This document shows positions 19,669 to 28,978 of a stretch of DNA of 33,980 nucleotides, piece by piece. The stretch's first letter is position 1. Each line of letters begins with the position of its first letter. Source of the DNA: Chara braunii. Its lineage: Eukaryota > Streptophyta > Charophyceae > Charales > Characeae. The notes under the pieces were generated by a model. That model was not told where the DNA came from. It saw only the letters and a list, made by a program, of their open reading frames with translations, and did no database searches. Made by a program: the position numbers and the translations under genes. The stretch covers positions 7,183,833 to 7,217,812 of the forward strand of contig BFEA01000008.1 of the NCBI GenBank assembly GCA_003427395.1. Reading direction: 5' to 3'.

Positions 19669-19705
19669 CTATTTGTGGGGAGCAACTGGTGTTGGGAACA
19701 TTTAA
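19669..19705 (-). repeat. SINE-like family fragment
   Basis: CTCCAATCTATTTGTGGGGA followed by GCAAC closely matches the copy at 30350-30370. It is a short piece without a poly-A tail, sitting inside the integrase remnant of element 3. Confidence 0.55.
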
Positions 19706-19939
19706 GATTTCATCCCTGCCCATGTGGATGAACATGAAACAAATTTGCATAAGTCTTCCTAGAACCTAACACAGTCAGATTTCATCCCTGCATATTTGTA
19801 GGTGCAACAAATTTGTGTTAAGTCTTGCTCCACCCAAAGTGACATTTGGTATCATTGCATTCCTCAGGCACAATATTGTGAATTCCTTTGCTGTTCAGGA
19901 TCAATAATCAGTCTTCTCCATTGGATGCAAGGAATAACA

Positions 19940-20285
19940 ATTCATCATCTACTCTGTAGTTTTGGGCACTTTGTGACGCGTCTCTCCTACCTTATCATCT
20001 GCATATGCACTTTGACTCTTCTGCTGCAGGTCTCTTCGTGCATCGAGGTGAGTGATTATTGTTCCGAGGAAATCTGCCCTCTTGGACAAGGCATCTGCGA
20101 CTACGATATATTTCCCATTTACTAGTTTTAGATAAAAGTCAAAATTCATCGATGTCCTCCGTCCACCTATCTAACTCAGATGGCATGGTACATTATGTTT
20201 TCAAGCAATGACCCCAGTATGCTTTGAACTGTGAAGTGCCTACCAAGAGTACTGTGTCCCCACGTCGTCAATGCCTCAAACAACA

Positions 20286-20342
<57 letters not shown>

Positions 20343-20343
20343 N

Positions 20344-20435
<92 letters not shown>

Positions 20436-20510
20436 AGTTGATGCAACTACTTTCTCTGATGGAAACCACTTGGACATGAATTTTACAAGGTGGTATATTG
20501 TCATCGTCTT
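19940..20510 (-). pseudogene. Element 3 RNase H remnant with a (CT)n expansion
   Basis: On the minus strand: FPSEKVVASTYERE, then (RE)n from the microsatellite, then VLFEALTTWGHSTLGRHFTV, a stop, and EFDFYLKLVNGKYIVVADAL. These are the YEREL, W-H-LLGR-F-V and ADALS motifs that close a gypsy RNase H. The microsatellite (20288-20432) begins exactly at the conserved Glu-Arg-Glu codons. Confidence 0.8.
20288..20432. repeat. (CT)n microsatellite, ~145 bp, with an N
   Basis: Pure CT dinucleotides broken only by one N at 20343, so the true length is probably not resolved in the assembly. Confidence 0.95.
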
Positions 20511-20769
20511 GTTGTGAGACTGCCCCTATCCCAAACCACTTTCATTCTTTGTAATTACGAATGGCACGGAAGCATCTGCAATTCTCAGGTCTGGATTCTC
20601 CATCAATGGCTATTTCAAATGTTAAGGTACAGTCTGACTCTCTGATCAGTGCGCTGCAACTTGTGCGCAGCAAGGACTCATCGCGGATGGAGAAGGGGTA
20701 CGAGAGGTCCGTCTTTCACCCGTCACAACTTGATGTTTCGAAGCCGAAGCTCGGTAATGGCCCCGGTAT

Positions 20770-20974
20770 GTTTGCTGATGTAATTGTAGTAGGGATGCTG
20801 GACCCAAGTTTGAGCAGGCCACATTCCCTGAGAGACGGTTAACGGGGGCCCAAATATTCGCCGTTTTCATTGGCACTCCCTCCGAAGAGACTGGAGGAGT
20901 CGACGAGAGTCGTAATAGAGGATGGTGCTCTTTTCACCTCCCCTAGTGGGCCGAGGCTTTCAAAAAAAAAAAAA
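20770..20974 (+). mobile_element. Diverged SINE-like copy with poly-A tail
   Basis: GGGATGCTGGACCC followed by AGCAGG matches the head of the copy at 12435, and the sequence ends in a 13-A run (20962-20974). The middle differs much more than between other copies. No clear target duplication; the 5' limit is approximate. Confidence 0.5.
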
Positions 20975-21383
20975 GAGGCATAGTCTGTGCCCCACTGCCA
21001 TAAAGCTTCCTTCTTCAACCGTTTGCGTAGTGGTGCTGCGATCGTAATAAAGTTCCGTACGAATTTCGATAATAGTTTGCTAATCCAAGGAATGCAGTTC
21101 AGTGAGAAACTTCTCTGCTGGCCAATGTTTAATTGTTGTTATCTTGCCATCTTCGGGCTGTACTCCATCTCCATTTATAATGTCACCGAGATACAACACT
21201 TGCTCCTTGGCCTATTTGAACTTAAGGTTTAGCTATAATTTTCTTCTCTCAGCTTAGAGAACAAATGATCCTGATGTTCTTCTAAGCGCTTACTATTAAA
21301 TACAAGAATGTCATCTACGTATACTACCAAAAATATATTGACCCATTTGCAGAAGAGGTCATTCAAACATTGGAAGAGCGCTC

Positions 21384-21925
21384 AAACGACATTCGAGTTC
21401 ATACATAGCTGTGATTGCAATTTTTGTGGGTTTTCTTTTGCTTTTTTTTTTTTTTTTTTGAAAACGCACCCGTCAGTGCTAACAGTGCTGGTACGAGCAG
21501 ACACCGCTAGCACCTGGGGAGGGCTCCATCTATTGGTGGGGAGCAACACCTGCCGGAAACCGGGTCCAGCGTCCCTTACATAGACAAAATTCAATTCACA
21601 TCAGATCTTCATCAGAAGAGTGTGGCCCGATCCTGCCAGCATTGATTACCCTGGGGTCCAGGGGATTGACTGAGCAGGAGGTTGGAAGGGGGGGGCGCTC
21701 TTCACCCTGCACCTGGCGCCAGATATCTGTGCTCTCTTCCTGGCTCCCCCCACATCCAAATTCTGAGGAACAAAACTGCTGGGCGGGTCCCTTGCCAAGT
21801 GTCTGAACTTTTGGCAGGGAACAGCACCTGCTACCTCAACATTGGAGGAGTTTTCAAATGGCATTAGAGTTCATACGTAGTTTACTAGTTTGCGATTGCA
21901 ATTTTTGTGGGTCTTCTTTTGCTAC
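21384..21925. repeat. ~75-bp direct repeat flanking a ~390-bp insert in the RT of element 3
   Basis: The segment containing GATTGCAATTTTTGTGGG occurs at about 21365-21441 and again at about 21836-21922; both encode the same RT stretch. Between them lie a SINE-like copy (21442-21591) and 250 bases of unassigned sequence. The repeat is far too long for a simple target duplication. Confidence 0.7.
21442..21591 (-). mobile_element. SINE-like copy, minus strand
   Basis: A run of 19 T (21442-21460) is followed by a body ending CTATTGGTGGGGAGCAACAC and CCGGGTCCAGCGTCCC, the reverse complement of the copy at 12435-12603. Sequence right after CGTCCC is similar to that of the copy at 30164. Confidence 0.7.
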
Positions 21926-22359
21926 ATTAATCTGGTGATACCTTGACTTCAAATCTATCTTCGAAGAAAGTGTGCATCCCCGCAAACAGTTTAGAAGGTC
22001 GTCTGGATGGGTCTGGGAATGTAGTACTTTCTCTATTTTTTCTCCCCCCTTTAACTGGAAGTATCCCTTGATCCCCTCCACGTATTTGCTCATGCCGATC
22101 GTACCACTGTTTTGCCATTTTCAAAACTAACAGCTCTTCCAAATCATATATCTCCATTCCTATATGTAACTTCTTGATTGCCCAATACCAAATGTTACTT
22201 GTTGTCAAAAAACTATTTACTAATGCTGCAATGCACCTATTCTAGTCCTTTTAACTTCTACGTCTGCTATAATTGGACGCTATGGCTCTGTGTTCGTCCC
22301 AACCCAGACTTTGTGAAGAGTTAATGGTTCCTTGTCTATGCCTTCAAGGGATCTGCTCA

Positions 22360-22980
22360 TCAAGACTTTACAACATGTGATTTATGGACCTTTGTCTGAG
22401 GGGGGGACTCACTCAACCTCTGCTTGTATAGCTTGTGAGTGAGAAGGGGAATCTTCCTTAGCGCTCGCACTCGGCGCAGTAGCTGTGGTCGATCCCCTCT
22501 TGGCAGCTGTTGTAATTGCTGCTGCTGCGGCCACATGGGGCAGTAGGAAACAATGTGGCCCCTTTTGCCACACCTGAAGCACTGCCAACTATCCCTGCGC
22601 TGACGCCACAGAGACTCTAATATGTGCATTTGTCTCCAAGGTTCTCCCTGCTCTAGCCCGGGGTGCTCGTCACATCACAAGGTGGGAACTGGCGTCCGCC
22701 TCTATACCAGAGCAAACACTGTCATTAGCCATATCTCTTCTATGGTGGGAGTCTTCCACCATGGAAAAAGAAGTGGCAGAGGACCTTCTTCTGAAGACCC
22801 AGTCCTCTCACGCTCTGGACGATATGGAAGAGAAGATGCAAGGAGACCATCGATGCCCAAGCCACCCCGAGGAGAGAGGCTTGGGGGAGCCACCTCCAAC
22901 TGTTGTGGGTCGAATACCAATCAGACTTGAACAGGAATATCATAAGATAGGATCCCACCAAGAAACAAAAACCATCGACA
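22360..22980 (-). pseudogene. gag: Element 3 gag remnant with CCHC knuckle
   Basis: The frame 22629-22360 encodes CFRCGKRGHIVSYC (22540-22581), an exact CX2CX4HX4C knuckle, followed by a Gln-rich stretch. Only about 430 bp separate the knuckle from the end of the leader, against about 1.2 kb in element 2, so most of the gag domain appears deleted or unrecognisable here. Confidence 0.65.
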
Positions 22981-23261
22981 AATTTAACAGAGAGAGCCTC
23001 GGAGGTAGAAAAATGGACACCATAGAGGGTAACTTAAATGAGCGGTCTGATCGAGCAACTCATCCTGATCAGTCCGAATACGAGATCCCCTCGAGTCCAG
23101 CCTGACCAGTTCTGTGAACATACAGCAAATCAGATAACGAGTGACGACATGCAACAATGGAGAATTGAGTGGCGTATAAGGTGCGAGTCAAGCCACAGAT
23201 GGTGCAAAAAAAACATGTGAAAAGTCTCAATCGAGATCCCCTCGGCAGCAGGTGTCCTAAC

Positions 23262-23718
23262 CATGGTAACCCCGGACCCGGACACCGGACACTTCCAGAC
23301 TGTCTTCCGGACCAGTGTCTGGACCGATCCGGACTGTCTGGTGATCCGGACACCACCGGACACCGGACAGTCCGGACCGGTCCCCAAGGTGCAAAAATGT
23401 CCGGACCCAAAAAAAAAAAAAAAAAAACAGGGGGAGGGGAGCGGGTGTTGGCAGGCACCTACCTGCTTCTCACTCTGTAGTTCAGGCAGCAGAGCACGTG
23501 TCTTGCAGCAAATCAACCAGCACATTTAACTAGCAGACATGCAGATTTGCAAACAGTGCAAAGCAGGCACAAGACTAAAGAAACAGACAATTGTTTTTGA
23601 TATGATTAACTTTGAACTTTGAACTTTGGATTTAGCAATTTAAGTTCACAACTTCATATATAACTTGAAAGTTCGACAATTCAGAACGTCAGAGTCTTCA
23701 GACTGGCAGCACTGTCAG

Positions 23719-23792
<74 letters not shown>

Positions 23793-23793
23793 N

Positions 23794-23884
<91 letters not shown>

Positions 23885-24198
23885 CCCCCAACGGGCAGCA
23901 GCGGCGGGTGCCACGTCGAAACGGCCGCTTTGAAATTGCTCAGGCCTGTGCGAAACCCGCCATCTCAAAAACCTGCAGTGTCTTGTGTCTGGACCTTTAG
24001 GCCATGTCCGGTGGGGTGAAAGGGCACTTAAAAATCACCCCGTTATTTTTCGAGGGGCGGCTAGGACCCGACAAACGTCCTGGGCCGCCCCTTTTTTTTT
24101 TTTTTTTTTGCCCCAAGGGCCTCCATCCGGACACGGGGACCGGACACCGGACACCGGACTGTGTGGAACCCGGTCCGGACGTCCGGGTGGTTACCATG
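23262..24198. mobile_element. Non-autonomous hAT-like element, 937 bp
   Basis: Terminal inverted repeats CATGGTAACC (23262-23271) and GGTTACCATG (24189-24198) match perfectly over 10 bp. They are flanked by the perfect 8-bp direct repeat GTCCTAAC (23254-23261 and 24199-24206). Eight-base duplications of the form nTnnnnAn are typical of the hAT superfamily. Subterminal regions on both sides are packed with CCGGACA / TGTCCGG motifs, like hAT transposase-binding arrays, and both carry a homopolymer (A at about 23410-23427, T at about 24091-24109). The interior has a (CT)n/(GT)n tract and no transposase. The matching leader of element 2 (near 13082) lacks the insertion, giving an independent empty site. 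Confidence 0.85.
23724..23884. repeat. (CT)n then (GT)n microsatellite with an N
   Basis: CT repeats at about 23724-23857 with one N at 23793, then GT repeats to 23884. It lies inside the hAT-like element; length is probably not resolved. Confidence 0.95.
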
Positions 24199-25118
24199 GT
24201 CCTAACCAAAAGAATAAACTTTGAATCCCAGTTAGAAAGAGAATGAACCAATGTCTAACAGATTTGGGTCCAAGGGGCCCTTCTTGCTTGGATCCGGTCC
24301 TACTGGGTCCCTAAGGGTCCCACGTAGGCCGTGACCAAGAGGAGTCCCACGTGGACCTACTTTTTGCCTCTATCGTACTGAAAAACGAATTTCAACTTTC
24401 AGAGAGAACCTACAGACTACAACCGTTCAGGGATGTAAAGACAAAGCATAGTAGAAGGACTCAACATTCAAAGCAAGATACTTCATTTCTCCATCCATCA
24501 GGTGAGTAAGTAGTTCACACACTCAAACACACGATCAAGAATCAATATCATGCACACACGTACATGGGCATCCAGAAGGTGCACGACACTTACCTGAGTG
24601 GCCTGAGCTTCAAGATGAATAGCACTAACCCCCCTCCATATGGTCCCCCTGGTTCATGTAACACTACTCCTACACTAGTGTCCTATCTCCTAGGAGGGTC
24701 TGACTCCAACGCCCAAGTGCAACGCTGGATCCCCCACCGATGCTGAAGAACAAAGTAGCAACTTCCAGTCCGTAGATGCAGAATGTTTGCTTTCCCTCAA
24801 GCTTGCCTACTTGAGGGAAGTCCTAAAGTCGCCAAGAGTCTCCCTTGAATCAGATTCCAGGTGTGAGTGCCTCTCATTGTCGCCTCTCTCAAATTGTCGC
24901 ATGAAGTCCTAATGAAATGTCTCGCCACCGCAAACTTACTCTCAAGCAACCTGGTTAGGTCTAGTGTCGACCCAACATGACCTAACCAGGTGGGGCAAGC
25001 TTCCCTTAGCCACGCTGCCCCACCTCCCTCACGACCAACCCTAACCCTAAGTGGTGCCCTCAAACACTTAGGTTACGGTTAGGGCAGCAAAGTCAACTCT
25101 CGCCAGCAAGTAGAATCT

Positions 25119-25130
25119 GCTTTGATATCA
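25119..25130 (-). other. Primer binding site of element 3
   Basis: The minus strand reads TGATATCAAAGC, two mismatches from TGGTATCAGAGC, one base after the ATAACA end of the LTR. Confidence 0.65.
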
Positions 25131-25131
25131 A

Positions 25132-25918
25132 TGTTATGATCCTGGCCAATTTCAAAGTACAAACTCATGAGAATGCACAAAGTCGTTCAATTGCAAAAAG
25201 AAATGAATGAACTTGAAAGAGGAGAGAAGGAAAGAAGAAGAAGAAGAAAGAAAGAAGAAGAAGAAGATGTACGCCAGCAAAGACCAATGATGACTCCCTT
25301 CTTCTCGCTAACCACTCTCCTCCTCCTTTTCTCCTCCCCTCTTTATTCACAATAAATAATAGTAATAATATTGAATGGCTGAACCAGAATCAATGTCCGA
25401 ATCCCTCTTCTACTGGAGGTACAACATGAGGTCCGCCATAGCCATGGCCACCCTTCTCCTTCCGCTTCATGAAGGCCGAGGCTATGGCGGACTGCTAGGG
25501 CCTTGCCCTGATGTGCAAAAGACAACTCAAAGCAGCTATGGCTGCTCTAGCTCAGGTCGCCCTGCCTGACTCTGCCTCAAAGCTTCTTGGTGTAGCTCTA
25601 CCCCAACTGGGGCCTTCCAGATGCAGCACCCACAAAGGGGATGGAGTTGGCGTCCACCATAGTCAGGTAAGGACCTCTGGTGCTCACCCTTCCTAGTCCT
25701 CTTCTTCCTCCTCCTCCAGCCCGTGCTCCTCCACCATAGCCGAGGTGGGGAGCTGGGTGCTCCATCCTCCCCAGCAGCGCTCCAAGCAGTGTGTCACCAA
25801 ACTTGCACACCGTAGAATGAGGAGGAGCTCTTTGCTCCTCCTGGAGATATAGCGGCCTGCTTGCCTCTTGGCCGGGTGACTTCCAGGCCGCGCGGCCTCC
25901 AAGCAACCGGTACCTCCT
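25132..25918 (-). repeat. 5' LTR of element 3
   Basis: Inverted homologue of the element 2 LTR. It ends on the minus strand with GATCATAACA at 25132; homology stops at GAGGTACCGG near 25918. Landmarks shared with element 2 include CCATAGCCATGGCCACCC and CAAAGCAGCTATGGCTGCTC. A GAA-rich tract lies near 25215-25270. Visible differences are roughly one base in seven to ten, so the copies are not recent duplicates. Confidence 0.7.
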
Positions 25919-25979
25919 CCCTTCGGAGGGAAACGTCATTGCAGACTCTGATATTGCCCGTACAGGCCCTAGATTCAAA

Positions 25980-27416
25980 CTACTTGGACTGGTACCCGCC
26001 TAGACCTAGCCTACAACTACTGGGCCTCTAAAAATGCCAACTTTTGTCTTCGTCTGCTCGGCCTCGAGTACCGGACACATCTACCACTACTTGGTGTGGT
26101 ACCGACCTACCTGTTACTTGATTGGTTTTCCCCGCTGCTCTAAGTGTTGCGGGCCCACTCCTGCCACTCGAGTGTTTTCCCCGCTGCAACACTCAAAGCC
26201 ACAGCCAGAGGTGAGTACCGGCCCTTCAGGCCTCCCGACGAACAAGTGCCCCTTGCGACCACACACATACTCAAGCCGACAAGCACTCAGACAGGCACGC
26301 AGACCAGCAAGCACGCACACACACAGACTTAGAAAGCTCAGCAACAAACGGGAATCTCAGCAAGGCGTACATTCCATTGGCAAAACTCAGAAATCAGCTG
26401 TGTCTCAGTTCGCGTTTGGCAGGTCCTTACAGATTCCAAAAAAAAAATCAGAGTTACATGGTCAACTATTGAATCGTTCCTCGGCTGATCGGGTCTCGGT
26501 GCTGGTGTAGTTTGCCAGCCAGGACCACATTGTATTGGCACTGATGGGGTGCCATTTGTGCTGTTGGATGATTGGTTCAGAGCAATCTGTGAGTCGATCG
26601 CCAGTGAAGATGTATGTATAGAAGCCATATTTCCAGTTCATCCATGCAGATGATGTATGTATTCTAGTAATTGGGGTTACTAACTACTGTACTTCCCGTA
26701 CGCAATGCACCCCAAGGATGAATGTATAGAAGCTATCTTTACAGTTTGATACCGACATGACGAGGGTACATTTGGTCAGGGGAAGACGCTGTTGATCACC
26801 ACTTGGACTGAGTTGGTGGCATTACTGCTGATAAGCAGTGGTGGGGCTAGCATTTACCATTGATGAACAGTGGTCGCTGGACGCTACTGTTTGCAATGAC
26901 TGGTAATCAGCCTGGTCACTACATCACGCTTGAAAGTGTCTCGCAGTGGCTTGCACGCCCTTCTTTCCAGTTATGATAAAGTACCAGCTGCGACAATGAT
27001 GAACGAACGGGCCACTACGGAAGCGCCCAAATTCGTCCGACTAGAAACGCTTCTGCTCTGTTTTTTCCCACGGCCGAAGTATGAGCCAAGCACAGGTGGT
27101 TTAAGATAATACTCACTGAGTCACTGCACAGTTATGGCCAGATTTAGTGCAGAGAGTACGAGTCTGAGTGTACCCTAAGAAGTAACTTAAACGAGAAAAA
27201 AACATTGTTCCCCCTCCTCTTCTCCTGCACTTCTCTTCCATGACAATGTGCACACTGCACTTAGCAGTTGTTAAACACACACCCAGTGCTTGGGACCCTT
27301 CCTTCATCCTCTGCGGGCCCATGAACACATTTGAATCTAACCGAGTGCAAGCAGCCACGTTTATCCATGAAAGGCTGGCGTTAACCGGCGCACATTGCTA
27401 GAGAACTGGTGGTTTG

Positions 27417-27463
<47 letters not shown>

Positions 27464-28080
27464 GTGCATTTGTATCCGTGTGTTTGCATGCGTACCTATA
27501 TGTATGTGTGTGTGGTGTGGGACTCGTGTCTTTGTATTGTATGTGCATGTGTAAAAGGCCTACATACCCCAGGAAAGGAGAAAAGGTTAACCGACCCCCC
27601 CGTTAACCACTTGTGCAGGAAAGCGGGGGTATGGTCTAATTAAAGAAAAGAGAGAGAAGCAGGGGTATGGTGGTCATAAAGTCGATTCCAGGGCTGTGGT
27701 AACCATCTGTTGTTTTGCAAAGGGCAGGGTAGTCTGTTGCCCCTCAAAAATCGGAATAATTGAAGGATAAGTACAGACTACAGAGCTACCTCAACCATTC
27801 GCATTGTCAAGCAGCAAGTGTAAATAAGGACAATCACTTTCAATTTGCCAGGGCACATGTACATGTCGAACTACCGCCTTTCCCAAAACATAATGCATCC
27901 TCCTGACAACTGTTTTGGACTTGAAAAGTCTCTGAGGATCCCAAACAGCTCGGCTGTCACTGGCTAGGGCGAGCGGCCGTAGTCTTTTGTGGTTTCCTGC
28001 TGATAACCTACTTGTCCCAATGTATGGCATTCACTTAGAAATTTAAGCGAAGGAGGTCGCGGGCTGCTTCACAAGTAGAG
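25980..28080. other. Gene-free stretch with a (CA)20 tract
   Basis: No convincing reading frame or RNA gene. The only clear structure is an exact (CA)20 at 27421-27460. Short ORFs are not conserved in any way I can recognise. Confidence 0.6.
27421..27460. repeat. (CA)20 microsatellite
   Basis: Forty bases of perfect CA repeat. Confidence 0.95.
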
Positions 28081-28118
28081 TAAAAGAGAGGCAAACAACA
28101 AAGCGCTTGTACAACGTC

Positions 28119-28143
28119 TCTAATCTAATTAAATTAGATTAGA
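28119..28143. repeat. 25-bp perfect palindrome
   Basis: TCTAATCTAATT and its exact reverse complement, separated by a single A. It could form a cruciform. No neighbouring gene explains it. Confidence 0.7.
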
Positions 28144-28184
28144 ATAGAATGTCGGTCTACCGTATATTTGAACACAGAGCAGCT

Positions 28185-28262
28185 CCCTAGGTTGGATTCG
28201 AACCAGCGACCCAAGAGATAGGGTAAGCAGTGTGTGTAATCTGACTAAGCTTCCGTCCGCCT
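28185..28262 (-). pseudogene. tRNA-like remnant, minus strand
   Basis: The minus strand contains a perfect B-box GGTTCGAATCC (28194-28204) with a T-arm-like stem and, about 40 bases upstream, an A-box-like GCTTAGTCAGATTA. The acceptor ends do not pair and no clean anticodon arm forms, so it is a decayed tRNA or the head of a tRNA-derived SINE. Confidence 0.35.
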
Positions 28263-28357
28263 AGATTGTGTAGATGCATGATGAGGATTTTGTGCTTGGG
28301 GAAAGATGGTAGCCTGCATTACCAACGAATTGCAAAATGACAAGATTGTTTCGCATC

Positions 28358-28430
28358 TCCGTCGTAGTCTAGTCTGGTAAGGATACCTGGCTCTCACCCA
28401 GGCGACCCGGGTTCGAGTCCCGGCGACGGA
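28358..28430 (+). tRNA. trnE-CUC: tRNA-Glu (CTC)
   Basis: 73 nt. The acceptor stem TCCGTCG / CGACGGA pairs fully. The anticodon stem CCTGG / CCAGG encloses the loop CTCTCAC, giving anticodon CTC. The T-arm CCGGG-TTCGAGT-CCCGG is perfect. No TTTT follows before the next tRNA 12 bases on, so the two may share one pol III transcript. Looks functional. Confidence 0.9.
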
Positions 28431-28442
28431 AGTGGGGATCTA

Positions 28443-28513
28443 GCACTGGTGGTCTAGTGGTAGAATAGCACCCTGCCACGGTGCAGACCCGGGTTCGATT
28501 CCCGGCCAGTGCA
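28443..28513 (+). tRNA. trnG-GCC: tRNA-Gly (GCC), copy 1
   Basis: 71 nt. The acceptor stem GCACTGG / CCAGTGC is perfect. The anticodon stem GCACC / GGTGC encloses CTGCCAC (anticodon GCC). The T-arm CCGGG-TTCGATT-CCCGG is perfect, discriminator A. A TTTT pol III terminator follows about 12 bases later (28525-28528). Confidence 0.92.
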
Positions 28514-28534
28514 TCTAACAGATTTTGTCTTTGC

Positions 28535-28586
28535 ACTTCTAGCACCCTGCCACGGTGCAGACCCGGGCTCNATTCCCGGCNANNGA
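28535..28586 (+). pseudogene. tRNA-Gly 3'-half remnant with N bases
   Basis: Only the anticodon arm and T-arm portions of the tRNA-Gly sequence are present, with N at 28571, 28581, 28583 and 28584. The T-loop has gCTC in place of gTTC. It closes the first of two ~156-bp duplicated blocks. Confidence 0.8.
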
Positions 28587-28598
28587 AGTGGGGACCTA

Positions 28599-28669
28599 GC
28601 ACTGGTGGTCTAGTGGTAGAATAGCACCCTGCCACGGTGCAGACCCGGGTTCGATTCCCGGCCAGTGCA
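28599..28669 (+). tRNA. trnG-GCC: tRNA-Gly (GCC), copy 2
   Basis: Identical over all 71 nt to the copy at 28443, with the same 3' flank and TTTT terminator. It belongs to the second ~156-bp block (28587-28742). The intervening N bases leave open whether two copies really exist or the assembly duplicated one. Confidence 0.85.
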
Positions 28670-28696
28670 TCTAACAGATTTTGTCTTTGCACTTCT

Positions 28697-28978
28697 AGCA
28701 CCCTGCCACGGTGCAGACCCGGGCTCAATTCCCGGCCAATGCATGTTAACAGATTTTGTCTTTGCACTTCTACTGGTAGAATAGCACCCTGCCACAGCGC
28801 AGACCCGGGTTCGATTCCTGGCGAGTGCATGTAACAGATTTTGTCTTTGCACTGCAGTGCAGTGCAGACCCGCGTTTGATTCCCTGCCAGTGCATTGAAC
28901 AGATTTTGTGCATGCAACAAATTTTGTCTTTGCACTGCAGAGCAGTGCAGACCCGCGTTCGATTCCCTGCCAGTGCAT
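28697..28978 (+). pseudogene. Four truncated tRNA-Gly-derived units
   Basis: 3' parts of tRNA-Gly occur near 28697-28742, 28773-28829, 28855-28893 and 28935-28973, each followed by a variant of ACAGATTTTGT. The 5' parts are progressively lost and the anticodon arm decays (CCACGG to CCACAG to absent). Reading frames across the region are an artefact of this repetition. Confidence 0.8.

Larger units (their letters stand above)
20990..22210 (-). pseudogene. Element 3 reverse transcriptase remnant, split
   Basis: Minus strand: HPDDLLNCLRGCTLSSKIDL then KSRYHQINVAKEDPQK (catalytic D at 21953-21955) and YELNAMPF. An insertion follows, then a repeat of the last segment, LNDLFCKWVNIF and VVYVDDILVFNSKRLEEHQD, with the active-site YVDD box at 21310-21321. 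Further on come LYLGDIINGDGVQPEDGKI and HWPAEK, matching the RT thumb. Multiple stops and frame changes. Confidence 0.8.
23020..25118 (-). other. Leader of element 3, interrupted by a hAT-like element
   Basis: Aligns inverted with 11950-13290. Shared landmarks include ACACACGTACATGGGCAT (here near 24552-24569), the purine/pyrimidine block CAAGGGGCCCTTCTTGCT (near 24272) and GATCCCCTCG/GACATCCCCTCGAG segments near 23085. A telomere-like CCCTAACCCTAA at 25039-25050 is part of this leader and not a chromosome end. Confidence 0.65.
19200..25918 (-). mobile_element. Ty3/gypsy element 3, degenerate, with nested insertions
   Basis: Minus-strand order: LTR (25918-25132), primer site, leader split by a hAT-like element, a short gag remnant with zinc knuckle, RT split by a ~390-bp insert, RNase H split by a (CT)n tract, integrase split by extra sequence. 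No 3' LTR is visible. LTR and leader match element 2, but the RT motifs differ in wording (YVDDILVFNSKRLEEHQDH against YLDNILIFTKLMEEHLRH), so the coding parts may have different origins or simply be older. Confidence 0.8.

Noticed and set aside
22740-23105. Overlapping frames of 70-114 codons
   Set aside because: They lie between the gag knuckle and leader of element 3 and match no family on either strand.
25039-25050. Telomere-like CCCTAACCCTAA
   Set aside because: Only two units, and it lies inside the leader of element 3, where the homologue of element 2 has a related non-telomeric sequence.
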